A stretch of 64,000 nucleotides of DNA from CAYSXY01 sp964435165 (GCA_964435165.1 CAYSXY010000007.1:7401-71400), one strand, 5' to 3'; positions 17,617 to 25,824 are shown, counted from the first letter of the stretch. Numbers and translations: made by a program. The notes: generated from the letters alone by a model not told the origin.

Positions 17617-18609
17617 CTATGCTGTCAGGTTCGCCGCCAGCGCATCCAGCGCCTGCGGATTATCAATCGCCATCGTAGACAGATCACGGTCAATCCGGCG
17701 CGCAAGACCGCTCAATACTTTGCCCTCACCCACTTCCACCAGTTGCTGCACCCCTGACTCTTTGGCAAAGAGCATGCTCTCACGCCAGCGCACCATGCCT
17801 GTTACCTGCTCGACCAGCAGGCTGCGAATACGTTCAGGATCGCTTTCCGCTTGTGCCGTAACATTGGTGATGAGAGGCACAATCGGCGCTTTCATTTTCA
17901 CTTCTGCCAGCGCTTCGGCCATCACATCGGCAGCAGGCTGCATTAAACTGCAATGAAAAGGCGCGCTGACCGATAACATCACCGCCTTGCGTGCCCCCCG
18001 CTCTTTCGCAATTTCCGTCGCTCTCGTAATGGCAGTGACATCGCCGCTCACCACCACCTGCCCGGGTGCGTTATCGTTGGCAGATTCACATACCGCGAGA
18101 TCTGAGGCTTCTTTGGCTATTTCCTTTACAATGTCCGTGTCTAATCCAAGCAATGCCGCCATCGCGCCTTTTCCTACCGGCACGGCTTCCTGCATGGCAT
18201 CGCCACGGCGCTGCAGCAGACGGGCGCTATCGGCAATCGACAAGGCACCAGCCGCCGCTAAGGCCGAATATTCTCCCAGTGAATGACCGGCGACAAAATC
18301 CGCATGGACTGACAAATCAAGACCTAACTCCTTTTCCAACACCCGAAAGATCGCCAGCGAGCTCGTCATAATTGCAGGCTGGGCATTGCGGGTCAGGGTC
18401 AATTCATTTTCCGGTCCATCGAAAATCAGACGGCTCAGATGCATCCCGAGCGCATCATCCACTTCCTCAAACACGGCGCGGGCCTCGTGAAATGCATCAT
18501 AGAAGGTTTTTCCCATGCCGACCTGTTGTGATCCTTGGCCTGGAAACATAAAAAGCCGCCCGGTAAGCGGAGCGGTTTCGGGAGTATCTGCCATGAGTGC
18601 CTGTGCCAT
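17617..18609 (-). CDS. fabD: Malonyl-CoA--ACP transacylase
   Basis: 330 residues; loads malonate onto ACP. Motifs: FMFPGQGSQQVGMGK (oxyanion loop), GHSLGEYSALAAAG with nucleophile Ser about 110, and the later catalytic His in SAPFHCSLM. The N-terminus has about 15 residues more than usual (MAQALMADTPETAPL), but the chosen ATG has AAGGA nine bases upstream, so the extension is probably real. It is the first gene of the fatty-acid operon, with a good promoter upstream. Confidence 0.96.
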   Translation of the reverse strand: MAQALMADTPETAPLTGRLFMFPGQGSQQVGMGKTFYDAFHEARAVFEEVDDALGMHLSRLIFDGPENELTLTRNAQPAIMTSSLAIFRVLEKELGLDLSVHADFVAGHSLGEYSALAAAGALSIADSARLLQRRGDAMQEAVPVGKGAMAALLGLDTDIVKEIAKEASDLAVCESANDNAPGQVVVSGDVTAITRATEIAKERGARKAVMLSVSAPFHCSLMQPAADVMAEALAEVKMKAPIVPLITNVTAQAESDPERIRSLLVEQVTGMVRWRESMLFAKESGVQQLVEVGEGKVLSGLARRIDRDLSTMAIDNPQALDALAANLTA

Positions 18610-18677
18610 TGTTGGTTATCCTTATGCTGTTACGCGGCTTCCATGACAGTGTCAGATGCCGTTCATGGAAACCGTGC

Positions 18678-18707
18678 TTTATAGAAGATAATGGCTGCTA
18701 TTGTCAA
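18678..18707 (-). promoter_or_regulatory. Sigma-70-type promoter for fabD operon
   Basis: On the minus strand TTGACA (18707-18702) is followed after 18 bases by TATAAA (18683-18678). Both hexamers are at or near consensus. Transcription would begin near 18671, giving a leader of about 60 nt before the fabD ATG. Confidence 0.7.
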
Positions 18708-18717
18708 AGTCAGGGAC

Positions 18718-19074
18718 TTACTGGTCGCCCTCACGCGCTATTTGCTGGCGGAGTATATCCGCGTGATGACCGTAAACAGCCAACAATGTATCTGCCGCCG
18801 GCAGCAGCGTTGACTCTAACTGCGCCTCCTGAATTTTCGTGTGCAGCCGACGCAACCTCGCCTCTCCTTCCTCCAGCATTATCCCCGCCTGCTGCGCATC
18901 GCCTGCATCATAGGCTTTTTGTGCTTTGATCATGACATTCAGCAACGCGGTGATTGGATGGCCGAATCCATGCGCGACTTCACGGTGAAGGTCATCGAGT
19001 AGCAGCGAGAACTCGCGCCGATACTCCGCCAGTATCACATCATATAATGCACGAAATGGCCCTTGTTGTGACAT
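18718..19074 (-). CDS. Small helical protein with histidine-kinase H-box-like segment
   Basis: 118 residues from the ATG at 19074, which has GAGGGG six bases upstream (an ATG at 19098 is weaker). The predicted structure is nearly all helix. One stretch, DDLHREVAHGFGHPITALLN, resembles the dimerisation/phosphoacceptor helix of histidine kinases: His35 followed after four residues by Pro40-Ile-Thr. There is no ATPase domain. It could be a kinase remnant, a phosphotransfer or anti-kinase protein, or simply an unrelated helical protein; I cannot decide. One copy of the 48-nt hairpin repeat lies 91 nt upstream of its start. Confidence 0.6.
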   Translation of the reverse strand: MSQQGPFRALYDVILAEYRREFSLLLDDLHREVAHGFGHPITALLNVMIKAQKAYDAGDAQQAGIMLEEGEARLRRLHTKIQEAQLESTLLPAADTLLAVYGHHADILRQQIAREGDQ

Positions 19075-19165
19075 GATATGCCCCTCTTGTTCTTGCATAA
19101 CCTGTTCGGATCGATTGACACATTGATATTCATCGAGCGCATGATTTAGGATGATATAGCTTTTC

Positions 19166-19213
19166 CCACTAAGGCTTACGCGCCAACTATGGCACGGGCA
19201 GCAGTCGCGGCCT
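19166..19213 (-). repeat. 48-nt two-hairpin repeat, copy B
   Basis: Minus-strand unit differing from copy C (33176-33223) at two of 48 positions; the similarity continues a little downstream (AAAAGCTATA). Hairpin 1 is GGCCGC/GCTGCC with one mismatch, hairpin 2 is CGTGCC/GGCGCG with loop ATAGTT, followed by TAAGCCTTAGTGG. It lies in the 235-nt spacer between two minus-strand genes. Confidence 0.8.
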
Positions 19214-19309
19214 CACAGCCCTTCAGATTGTATGAAAATTAATGTGAATGGCTATAGCTGCCGGCATGAAGGTGATGCTGTTTTTCTCCGTGAAATGATC
19301 AGTCGGTCA

Positions 19310-20731
19310 TTACATCACACTTCGGCTGCCCAGATCCGCCAAAACCTCACTCCTTTCCTCAATAAGGATTTCATCTGTCTGTAGCATATCTTGATCATTG
19401 CCACCTCGGTTACGTCGCCCCGATACCCATGAAGATAGTTTCTTCCAACCATACCACGCCATGACGGAAAGCCCCGCCAGCATTCCCGTCGCCATTGCCA
19501 GTCCTGCGAGATTGATATCGCTATATGTTGCTGTGCTATATGTTCGTGGGCTTTTGCGCGATGAAGAGGATCGTGTCCGACCCGCACTGTTTGCGTTCAT
19601 GTCAGCAAATGGGTCGACTGCATCATCATGGCGCTCCTCCGGCTTGCTAACCGCTTCTGGAGGTAAGGTGATCATGCCGTTCTCTTCTTCCCCCATCGCG
19701 ACATCGCCCCTGCCATCGACAGGCAAGCCGCTTAAACTGATGTGATGGCTATCTGAACTTACCAAATGCCCATGCTCATCAATGTCCAGGGTGATGATGC
19801 GTGTATCTGTCAAGCCCATGGCCTCCACAACCTCGATTATAAAAGCCTCGAACTCATCATATGGCAGCGCATCTCCGCTTTCCGTCAATATGGTGAAAGG
19901 AGCCGCCATCTCCAGATCTGATCTCTGCTCATGGGCAGGATTCGCGGCGTGGCGCTGCATGGCCTCTTGCATCGTTACAGATAGTCGTTGTACTTCCGCC
20001 AACATCGACGCTTGCCATTGCTGCTGNNNNNNNNNNNNNNNNNNNNNNNNNNNNNNNNNNNNNNNNNNNNNNNNNNNNNNNNNNNNNNNNNNNNNNNNNN
20101 NNNNNNNNNNNNNNNNNNNNNNNNNNTGCCCCTCACCTGCCACCATTGGTGTGCCTTCGCTTTCACCGTCTTTCGTTGATGCCGCTGATGAACGTATCAT
20201 CAATTCGAGGGCTGCGATAAGTGTGTCCGCATTGTGCTGGTTTGTCGTTTCCAGTCGTGTGCCAAGCCTCTCCAGTGAGACGTCCAGATTTTGTACCACG
20301 CCGTCCATAACCCTTTTAAGAGCGTCCGCATGCGCATCGCTCACCTCGGCGGCATTGTGATCTTCAAGGTTTTGGGTGTAGAGCGAATGGATAATGTTGG
20401 ATGCGCGACTACTCAGCACTGTGATGGTGATTAACCCTCCTGTCAGCGACAATGCGGCAAAGCCGGCAATAGGGCCGCCAAGGGCAAATGCAGCCACGAC
20501 CTGGCCCGTCGACACCGCCCCGGCCAAATTCGCCGTTGAGGCCACGCTAAACATATTGGCAGATGTCACTTGCAGTTCAGAATTCTTCGCTTTTCGCTCG
20601 CTCGCATCCCCCGCATTCTCGATTTCATCCTGCAGCGGCTTCACTGCCTTCAGTGGCCGAATCAACAGCATGACCAGATGACCGGGCCTTGCTTGACGCA
20701 AAAAATCTAGCAGTTGCTGTAGTTGTTCCAC
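19310..20731 (-). CDS. Unknown membrane protein interrupted by an assembly gap
   Basis: Unrecognised. The start at GTG 20731 (MEQLQQLLDFLRQ) has AGGAGG seven bases upstream; GTG 20737 is also possible. The N-terminal half has a hydrophobic, glycine/alanine-rich stretch (about residues 60-110, with GQVVAAFALGGPIAGFAALS) that could be a membrane hairpin, then a helical region with LDVSLERLGTRLETTNQHN. After the 100-N gap comes a helical Gln-rich piece, an acidic/serine-rich part, and one membrane helix near the end (LAGLAMATGMLAGLSVMAWY) with a basic then acidic tail. The gap length is arbitrary, so the frame across it is unproved and these may be two genes. Behind a cobalamin riboswitch. Confidence 0.5.
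   Translation of the reverse strand: MEQLQQLLDFLRQARPGHLVMLLIRPLKAVKPLQDEIENAGDASERKAKNSELQVTSANMFSVASTANLAGAVSTGQVVAAFALGGPIAGFAALSLTGGLITITVLSSRASNIIHSLYTQNLEDHNAAEVSDAHADALKRVMDGVVQNLDVSLERLGTRLETTNQHNADTLIAALELMIRSSAASTKDGESEGTPMVAGEGXXXXXXXXXXXXXXXXXXXXXXXXXXXXXXXXXXQQQWQASMLAEVQRLSVTMQEAMQRHAANPAHEQRSDLEMAAPFTILTESGDALPYDEFEAFIIEVVEAMGLTDTRIITLDIDEHGHLVSSDSHHISLSGLPVDGRGDVAMGEEENGMITLPPEAVSKPEERHDDAVDPFADMNANSAGRTRSSSSRKSPRTYSTATYSDINLAGLAMATGMLAGLSVMAWYGWKKLSSWVSGRRNRGGNDQDMLQTDEILIEERSEVLADLGSRSVM
20027..20126. other. Scaffold gap (100 N)
   Basis: Exactly 100 N inside the unknown gene at 19310-20731. One edge, read on the minus strand, is CAGCAGCAATGG, coding for a glutamine run, so a CAG/CAA-type repeat may have broken the assembly. 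The true length is unknown. Confidence 0.95.
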
Positions 20732-20835
20732 AACCACCCCTCCTCATCATTGATGAGGCACCTTACCTGATTTAGAAAAGAGTAAGACACCGCACGCATT
20801 TCATTTGTTGATGCCATTGCGTGCAGGAAGTATCC

Positions 20836-20857
20836 GCATTTCAAAAGATTGAAATGC
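20836..20857. repeat. Perfect hairpin downstream of the cobalamin riboswitch
   Basis: Arms GCATTTCAA / TTGAAATGC (9 bp) with a 4-base loop. On the minus strand the stop codon of the 23-codon ORF lies in its second arm. It has no T-run. It may be a leader-RNA structure affecting the downstream gene. Confidence 0.65.
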
Positions 20858-20912
20858 AACTTGCGCTCAATCGGCGCGCAGCCTGCGCTCCCCCTTGGTC
20901 GCTAGTCGTCAC
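20841..20912 (-). CDS. Possible 23-residue leader peptide or gene remnant
   Basis: GTG-started ORF encoding MTTSDQGGAQAARRLSASC followed by ISIF and a stop. It has a strong GGAGGA ribosome binding site five bases before the start and lies directly after the riboswitch and its hairpin, exactly where a B12-regulated gene would begin. It could be a real small peptide, a regulatory leader ORF, or the fossil start of a lost gene. No family recognised. Confidence 0.35.
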   Translation of the reverse strand: MTTSDQGGAQAARRLSASCISIF

Positions 20913-20928
20913 TTCGTTCCTCCATGCT

Positions 20929-20959
20929 AAAAAGCAAGCTGAAGGAAACCTCTCTTCAG
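20929..20959 (-). terminator. Possible riboswitch expression-platform terminator
   Basis: On the minus strand CTGAAG ... CTTCAG (20959-20939) forms a short stem followed by CTTGCTTTTT. This is placed just after the riboswitch aptamer, where a B12-dependent terminator would be. The stem is short, so this is tentative. Confidence 0.4.
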
Positions 20960-21014
20960 GCACACCCCGTCCCAAATATCAGCATGGCATCAGCACATGA
21001 AGCAACTCGCTTCA

Positions 21015-21200
21015 TGCACCAGCGATAGCAGGTCTCCTGACTTGTGCGTCATCGTCGCATGACACCTTCCCAAGCACCAAAGCGCTCAGTGGTCTTCATC
21101 ATGCAACTCGTCACTTACAGTTGCGGGGGCAGTTCCGGACTGTATCTGGAGAAGATAAATTTTCTCCAGACGTCACCGGATTCCCTTTTCATCTTTTGCA
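21015..21200 (-). ncRNA. Cobalamin riboswitch
   Basis: Read on the minus strand, the conserved blocks appear in order: GGGAATCCGGTGACG, then GTCCGGAACTGCCCCCGCAA and CTGTAAGTGACGAG (the B12-box region), CCACTGAGCGC, TGGGAAGG, and finally AAGTCAGGAGACCTGC. A CATGAAGC/GCTTCATG hairpin follows near 20997-21017. This aptamer binds adenosyl- or related cobalamins and usually controls btuB, cob, metE or nrd genes by terminating transcription or hiding the ribosome binding site. Here none of these follows: the next features are a possible terminator, a tiny ORF and an unknown membrane protein. Edges are approximate. Confidence 0.93.
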
Positions 21201-21262
21201 AGAACTATCGATTAAACGATTAACAGAGGATCTGTGCGGAAGCAAGCGTAGAAACAGGATGA

Positions 21263-21868
21263 TTACGCCGGAACACGCATAAACCGCTCCAATTTATCAA
21301 AGGCCACAGCGCGATGGCTCATGCGGTGTTTTTCATCCGGCTCCATCTCGCCGAAGCTGAGCGTGTGATCTTGCGGCACAAAAATGGGATCATAGCCGAA
21401 CCCCTTATCACCACGCGGAGGAAATGTCAGATTGCCATGCACCTGCCCTTCAAACCAGTGCGTCTCGCCGTTTGGCCAGGCCAGACAAAGAACGCAGGTA
21501 AAATACGCATCGGCGCCGATAGGATGGCAGCCTGCTTCAACCAACGCCTCACGAACCCGCTCCATTGCAAGTGAGAAGTCTTTATTCGGCCCGGCCCAGC
21601 GCGCGGAATAGATGCCGGGCGCGCCACCAAGTGCGGCCACGACCAACCCGGAATCGTCGGCCAGCGCTGGTTTGCCAGTATGATTGGCAGTATGCAGGGC
21701 TTTAAGCGAGGCATTATCCACGAAGGAGTCACCTGTTTCTTCCGGCTCCGGCACTCCATGGTTGGCAGCTGACGATATGGCCACGCCAAACGGGGCCAGC
21801 AATGCCTTCAACTCCTCTAATTTTCCGGCATTATGGCTGGCAAGGACCAATTCTCTTACGGATTGCAT
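21263..21868 (-). CDS. rdgB: XTP/dITP pyrophosphatase (Ham1/RdgB family)
   Basis: 201 residues; removes non-canonical purine nucleoside triphosphates from the pool. Motifs: [19 protein letters not shown] at the start, [20 protein letters not shown] with the substrate-binding acidic residues, SARWAG, and [10 protein letters not shown] ... [16 protein letters not shown] at the end. The ATG directly follows the rph stop, with GGAGG inside the end of rph acting as ribosome binding site. The rph-rdgB pair near grpE is typical of alphaproteobacteria. Confidence 0.96.
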   Translation of the reverse strand: MQSVRELVLASHNAGKLEELKALLAPFGVAISSAANHGVPEPEETGDSFVDNASLKALHTANHTGKPALADDSGLVVAALGGAPGIYSARWAGPNKDFSLAMERVREALVEAGCHPIGADAYFTCVLCLAWPNGETHWFEGQVHGNLTFPPRGDKGFGYDPIFVPQDHTLSFGEMEPDEKHRMSHRAVAFDKLERFMRVPA

Positions 21869-22639
21869 CTATGCCTCCACGGCGCGGCGGATCGCCGTAT
21901 CCTGCGCTTCGCACAGCGAGGCAATGCCGCCACGGGCCAATCCGAACATGGCATGGAACTGATCCTCGCTGAACGGCCGCTCTTCTGCCGTGCCCTGTAT
22001 TTCGACGATACCGCCGCTGTCCGTCAGGACGAAGTTCATATCTGCCTCTGCGCCGCTATCCTCTTCATAACATAAATCCAGCACGGCCTGCCCTCCGACA
22101 ATACCACAAGAGACTGCGGCGACATGGCCCGTGATCGGCCATTGCTTCATTCCTCCCATCTCACGCACCTTTGCCAAGGCCAGATTCAATGCTACATAGC
22201 CACCGGTAATGGCAGCGCACCGCGTGCCGCCATCGGCCTGCAGCACGTCGCAATCGATCGTGACCTGACGTTCACCCAGCTGCGATAAATCCGTTACTGC
22301 TCTCAGCGAACGACCGATCAGTCGCTGGATTTCCTGTGTTCGGCCCGATTGCTTGCCGCGGCTTGCCTCGCGCTGACCCCGGCTATGCGTCGCCCGCGGC
22401 AACATTCCATATTCCGCCGTCACCCAACCCTGGCCAGTATGTTTGAGAAATGGCGGCACACGGTCTTCAACGGTTGCGACACACATTACTTTGGTGTGTC
22501 CAATGTGGATCAGACAGGATCCTTCCGCATAGCGGTTAATGCCTGTTTCAATCGTCAAGGAACGGAGCTGATCGGCCGCGCGGCCATCAACGCGCAGCCC
22601 TGCTTCTTCAACGGCCGCCGCCATGGATGCTGCATTCAT
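21869..22639 (-). CDS. rph: Ribonuclease PH
   Basis: 256 residues; phosphorolytic 3'-to-5' exonuclease that trims tRNA 3' ends. Recognised by [73 protein letters not shown] and the C-terminal [19 protein letters not shown] (metal-binding acidic residues). The first ten residues ([10 protein letters not shown]) extend beyond the usual start, but the ATG has a GAGGGTGAG ribosome binding site. Divergent from grpE. Confidence 0.97.
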   Translation of the reverse strand: MNAASMAAAVEEAGLRVDGRAADQLRSLTIETGINRYAEGSCLIHIGHTKVMCVATVEDRVPPFLKHTGQGWVTAEYGMLPRATHSRGQREASRGKQSGRTQEIQRLIGRSLRAVTDLSQLGERQVTIDCDVLQADGGTRCAAITGGYVALNLALAKVREMGGMKQWPITGHVAAVSCGIVGGQAVLDLCYEEDSGAEADMNFVLTDSGGIVEIQGTAEERPFSEDQFHAMFGLARGGIASLCEAQDTAIRRAVEA

Positions 22640-22760
22640 CTCTCACCCTCTCATCGCGTTTGTGGTTTTACAGCGTCAACGCCCAACATTTATTTTGGTA
22701 ACCAACACTAAGCTGGACGGAAAAACAAGACCGGATTGTCACTCACCCCGATGGTTAAGT

Positions 22761-22789
22761 GTTGAAAAAAACGCTGCTGCTTCCTATGT
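22761..22789 (+). promoter_or_regulatory. RpoH (sigma-32) heat-shock promoter for grpE
   Basis: GTTGAAA at 22761 and CCTATGT at 22783-22789, 18 bases between GTTG and CCTATGT, match the alphaproteobacterial RpoH consensus (CTTG, 17-18 bases, CYTATNT) with one change. The start of transcription would be near 22797, about 85 nt before the grpE ATG. Confidence 0.7.
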
Positions 22790-22881
22790 GGTTAAACTAT
22801 ACGTGTTATTGCCTCTTTCATAGTTAATAACTGTGAATACTAACAATAACACACAACAACAGATAAGAGACAGAGTGACGC

Positions 22882-23619
22882 ATGACCGCCAACCCGCTTC
22901 CTAATGATTCCGCCGCACCTCTATCGATGGAGGAGAATGAACATGATTCCTCCACCTCGACCGTTCCTGACGCGGACGAGCAGCCAGTCGCGACAGATGA
23001 TGACACAACCATTGGCCAACAGGAACTCGATACCTCCGGTATGGCCACGGAAGAAGCGATTGCCAGTGCCGCGGCTGCATTCGGTGACGGCTCGATCGCC
23101 GATGTTCCGGAGAATCATGGGCGCATTGCCGAACTGGAAGAAGAGATCGTCAGCCTGAATGATAAGTTGGTGCGGGCGATCGCCGAGAATGACAATCTAC
23201 GTAAACGTGCTGAGCGTGATAAGGAGGACACGGCAAAATTCGCGATTTCCGGCTTCGCCCGTGATCTGGTTGGCGTGGCAGAAAACCTGATGCGGGCCTG
23301 TGAGAGCACGCCACCTGAGGCGCTGGAAGAAAACCCTGTGCTGGCTAATTTGTACACCGGCGTTGACATGACACGGCAGGAATTGCTGAAATCGTTTGAG
23401 AAATATGGCATCATGCGGATTGAACCTATTGGTGAGAAATTTGACCATAACAGGCATCAGGCCGTTACGCAGGTGGAAACCGCTGAACATCCAGCGGGTA
23501 CCGTCATTCAGGTGATTCAGTCCGGCTATGTCATCCATGATCGCCTATTACGCCCCGCCATGGTAGCCGTCTCGAAAGCGCCGACAGACGCCCCTGAGAG
23601 CATAGATACGGAAGCGTAA
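22882..23619 (+). CDS. grpE: Nucleotide exchange factor GrpE
   Basis: 245 residues; releases ADP from DnaK in the heat-shock chaperone cycle. An acidic, Asp/Ser/Thr-rich N-terminus (about 1-80) leads into a long coiled coil (IAELEEEIVSLNDKLVRAIA, NDNLRKRAERDKEDTAKFAI) and the beta-wing domain with FEKYGIMRIEPIGEKFD, NRHQAVTQVET and IQSGYVIHDRLLRPAMVAVS, all GrpE hallmarks. The N-terminal part is longer than in E. coli. A heat-shock promoter lies upstream. Confidence 0.96.
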   Translation: MTANPLPNDSAAPLSMEENEHDSSTSTVPDADEQPVATDDDTTIGQQELDTSGMATEEAIASAAAAFGDGSIADVPENHGRIAELEEEIVSLNDKLVRAIAENDNLRKRAERDKEDTAKFAISGFARDLVGVAENLMRACESTPPEALEENPVLANLYTGVDMTRQELLKSFEKYGIMRIEPIGEKFDHNRHQAVTQVETAEHPAGTVIQVIQSGYVIHDRLLRPAMVAVSKAPTDAPESIDTEA

Positions 23620-23672
23620 ATCTCTTTCAAATCTTGCCGTCACGCTTTTTTCGTGAAGCTATGCCGAATAAT

Positions 23673-23700
23673 TTGACATTTGTTGCGCAGTCAGTATAGT
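23673..23700 (+). promoter_or_regulatory. Sigma-70 promoter for rplU-rpmA
   Basis: Consensus TTGACA at 23673-23678 and TATAGT at 23695-23700 with a 16-base spacer. The transcript would begin near 23707, giving a leader of about 78 nt before rplU. Confidence 0.75.
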
Positions 23701-23784
23701 GCCGCTCCTTTTAGATGAACATAGCTGCTTTCACCATAGGCGGCTATACAATAAACAATACAAGCCAACGCAAGGATTGATGCC

Positions 23785-24318
23785 ATGTATGCCGTTGTTG
23801 AGACTGGTGGAAAGCAGTATAAAGTGACGCCGGAGACGACCATGCTGGTCGAAAAGCTGGAAGGAAAATCCGGCGATAAAATCGAGCTTGCCAATGTGAT
23901 TGCCTATTATGATGGAAAAGCGCTGAAAGTGGGCACGCCATCAGTTGACGGCATTGCCGTACAAGCTGAGATCGTTGAGCAGGCGAAGGGCGATAAGGTT
24001 ATTATTTTTAAGAAAAAACGCCGTCATAATTATCGTCGTACCAAAGGACATCGCCAGGATTTAACCATGCTGAAAGTAACAGGGATTGGTAAGGCAGGCG
24101 CGTCAGGCAAAGCTGCAACGGCTAAGGCGGAGACCACTAAGGACGCGGCAGCAAAGCCAGCGGCCAAGAAAACAGCTGCTAAATCGACCGCGAAGAAAGC
24201 CTCCAGTACACCAGCCGCGAAAGAAACGAAGTCGGCAGCTAAAAAGTCTGCCCCTAAGAAAGCGTCAACTTCAGCGAAAGCTACGAAAAGCACCGCTAAG
24301 AAAAAAGAGGAGAAGTAA
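23785..24318 (+). CDS. rplU: 50S ribosomal protein L21 with long Lys/Ala-rich tail
   Basis: 177 residues. The first 103 are normal bL21 (MYAVVETGGKQYKV at the start, KKKRRHNYRRTKGHRQDLT near the rRNA-binding end). The remaining 74 residues are a low-complexity tail of Ala, Lys, Ser and Thr, with repeats such as AAKKTAAKSTAKKASS, resembling histone-H1-like sequences. Alphaproteobacterial L21 proteins often have extensions but this one is long and strongly basic; it is expected to be disordered and could bind rRNA. Three bases separate it from rpmA. Confidence 0.96.
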   Translation: MYAVVETGGKQYKVTPETTMLVEKLEGKSGDKIELANVIAYYDGKALKVGTPSVDGIAVQAEIVEQAKGDKVIIFKKKRRHNYRRTKGHRQDLTMLKVTGIGKAGASGKAATAKAETTKDAAAKPAAKKTAAKSTAKKASSTPAAKETKSAAKKSAPKKASTSAKATKSTAKKKEEK

Positions 24319-24321
24319 GAG

Positions 24322-24576
24322 ATGGCTCATAAGAAGGCTGGTGGTAGTTCCCGGAATGGCCGCGATTCAGAGGGTCGCCGTCTGGGTGTGAAGAAATTCG
24401 GTGGTGAACTGGTGATTCCAGGTAATATTATTGTGCGTCAACGCGGCACAAAATTCCACCCTGGCGATAATGTCGGCATGGGCAAAGACCATACTATTTT
24501 CGCCACAGCAGAAGGCAAAGTGGCATTTCGTAAGCGTGCTAAAGGCCGCACCTACATTTCCGTTGAATCTTCCTGA
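24322..24576 (+). CDS. rpmA: 50S ribosomal protein L27
   Basis: 84 residues with the classic start [20 protein letters not shown], whose N-terminus reaches the peptidyl transferase centre, and the [19 protein letters not shown] core. No N-terminal propeptide is present. Co-transcribed with rplU and followed by a strong terminator. Confidence 0.98.
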   Translation: MAHKKAGGSSRNGRDSEGRRLGVKKFGGELVIPGNIIVRQRGTKFHPGDNVGMGKDHTIFATAEGKVAFRKRAKGRTYISVESS

Positions 24577-24618
24577 TAATTTTTTGCCTGATATTTTTTG
24601 ATTGATCTTCCCTCCCTT

Positions 24619-24654
24619 AACCGCAGTAGCAGAAATGCTGCTGCGGTTTTTTTA
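24619..24654 (+). terminator. Rho-independent terminator after rpmA
   Basis: AACCGCAG / CTGCGGTT arms with inner AGC/GCT pairing, followed by a run of T (TTTTTTT). It ends the grpE/rplU/rpmA side before the converging pyrC. Confidence 0.92.
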
Positions 24655-24742
24655 TTTGCCGCCATCGAAAAGTGTCTTCAACGCACTATTATTTTTTGCA
24701 ACAGTGCATCTCTGCTTTTTTACGCTCGCTAATGGAGGGACG

Positions 24743-25807
24743 TTATGAGGCGGGAGCGATACGCCACTTCAGCCTTTCATCGGCCAGCAGCGGACGAATC
24801 ACGCCTGCCGGAGTTGAAACCTGCTGAGGCACCTGGATGCTGCCTTGTTCTACCGTGACCGTCATTTCATTAACTGGCAGGCCGTAAAATGCCGGGCCGT
24901 TCTCAGACATAAACTGACGGAAGACCGACTGGGTCGCCTCGCTTGTTAAGTCAGCCGCCCGGTCAAAGGCCTCGGCATAAAGCTCAACGGCCGTGGCTGC
25001 TGTATAACAGCCGGCGCAACCGCAGGATGACTCTTTATCTGACTGGAGATGAGGAGCACTATCGGTACCAGCAAAGAAATGCGTATTGCCGCTGATGGCC
25101 GCTTCCACCAACGCTTCACGATGGCGCTCCGCTTTGAGGATAGGCAGGCAATAATAATGGGGCTTAATGCCGCCAACCAGCAGATCATTACGGTTAAATA
25201 GCAGATGGTGCGCCGTGATTGTTGCGCCAATATGTGCAGGCTGTTCACGCACAAAGGCGATGCCATCAGCGGTGGTGACATGCTCCAACACCATGCGCAG
25301 TTGAGGAAAACGATGCCGCAATTTCTGCAGATGCTGTTCGATAAACACAGCTTCGCGATCAAAAATATCGACCGCATCGTGCGTTACTTCACCGTGAAGC
25401 AATAAAGGCACCCCGGCCTCTTCCATCGCCTCCAGCACCGGGTAGACTTTTTCCAGATCCGTTACCCCATTATCCGAATTGGTGGTTGCCCCTGCCGGAT
25501 AATATTTGACCGCATAAATATGTGGGTGGGCTGCCGCCACAATCACCTCGTCCGGTGCGGTATTATCGGTCAGGTACAGCGTCATGAGTGGATTAAACGC
25601 GAGATGACGGCTACTTGCTTGCAATGCGGCGAGGATACGGCTGCGATATTGCTCGGCTGCACGCACCGTGGTCACTGGTGGCTTGAGGTTCGGCATGATG
25701 ATGGCGCGGCCGAACTGGGCCGCGGTATGATCAATGACCGCATTTAAAATCTCGCCATCGCGCACATGGAGATGCCAGTCATCCGGTTGTGGCAGGGTAA
25801 ATTGCAT
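24743..25807 (-). CDS. pyrC: Dihydroorotase (class II)
   Basis: About 354 residues. Converts carbamoyl-aspartate to dihydroorotate in pyrimidine synthesis. Metal-binding HxH at residues 12 and 14 (DDWHLHVRDG), the carboxylated lysine in YAVKYYPAGATTNSDNG, metal histidines in LLLHGEVT and MVLEHVTT, and the catalytic Asp in FFAGTDSAPH identify it as the E. coli-like homodimeric type. GTG 25813 is an alternative start; ATG 25807 has a GGTGG element and gives the usual N-terminus. It starts 17 bases after an unknown gene that it may share a transcript with. Confidence 0.95.
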   Translation of the reverse strand: MQFTLPQPDDWHLHVRDGEILNAVIDHTAAQFGRAIIMPNLKPPVTTVRAAEQYRSRILAALQASSRHLAFNPLMTLYLTDNTAPDEVIVAAAHPHIYAVKYYPAGATTNSDNGVTDLEKVYPVLEAMEEAGVPLLLHGEVTHDAVDIFDREAVFIEQHLQKLRHRFPQLRMVLEHVTTADGIAFVREQPAHIGATITAHHLLFNRNDLLVGGIKPHYYCLPILKAERHREALVEAAISGNTHFFAGTDSAPHLQSDKESSCGCAGCYTAATAVELYAEAFDRAADLTSEATQSVFRQFMSENGPAFYGLPVNEMTVTVEQGSIQVPQQVSTPAGVIRPLLADERLKWRIAPAS

Positions 25808-25824
25808 GGCCACCCAATGCGCTG

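Noticed and set aside
20707..20817. 36-codon ORF (MASTNEMRAVSYSFLNQV ...) overlapping the start of the unknown membrane-protein gene
   Set aside because: No ribosome binding site and it overlaps the better-supported gene start in another frame; probably chance.
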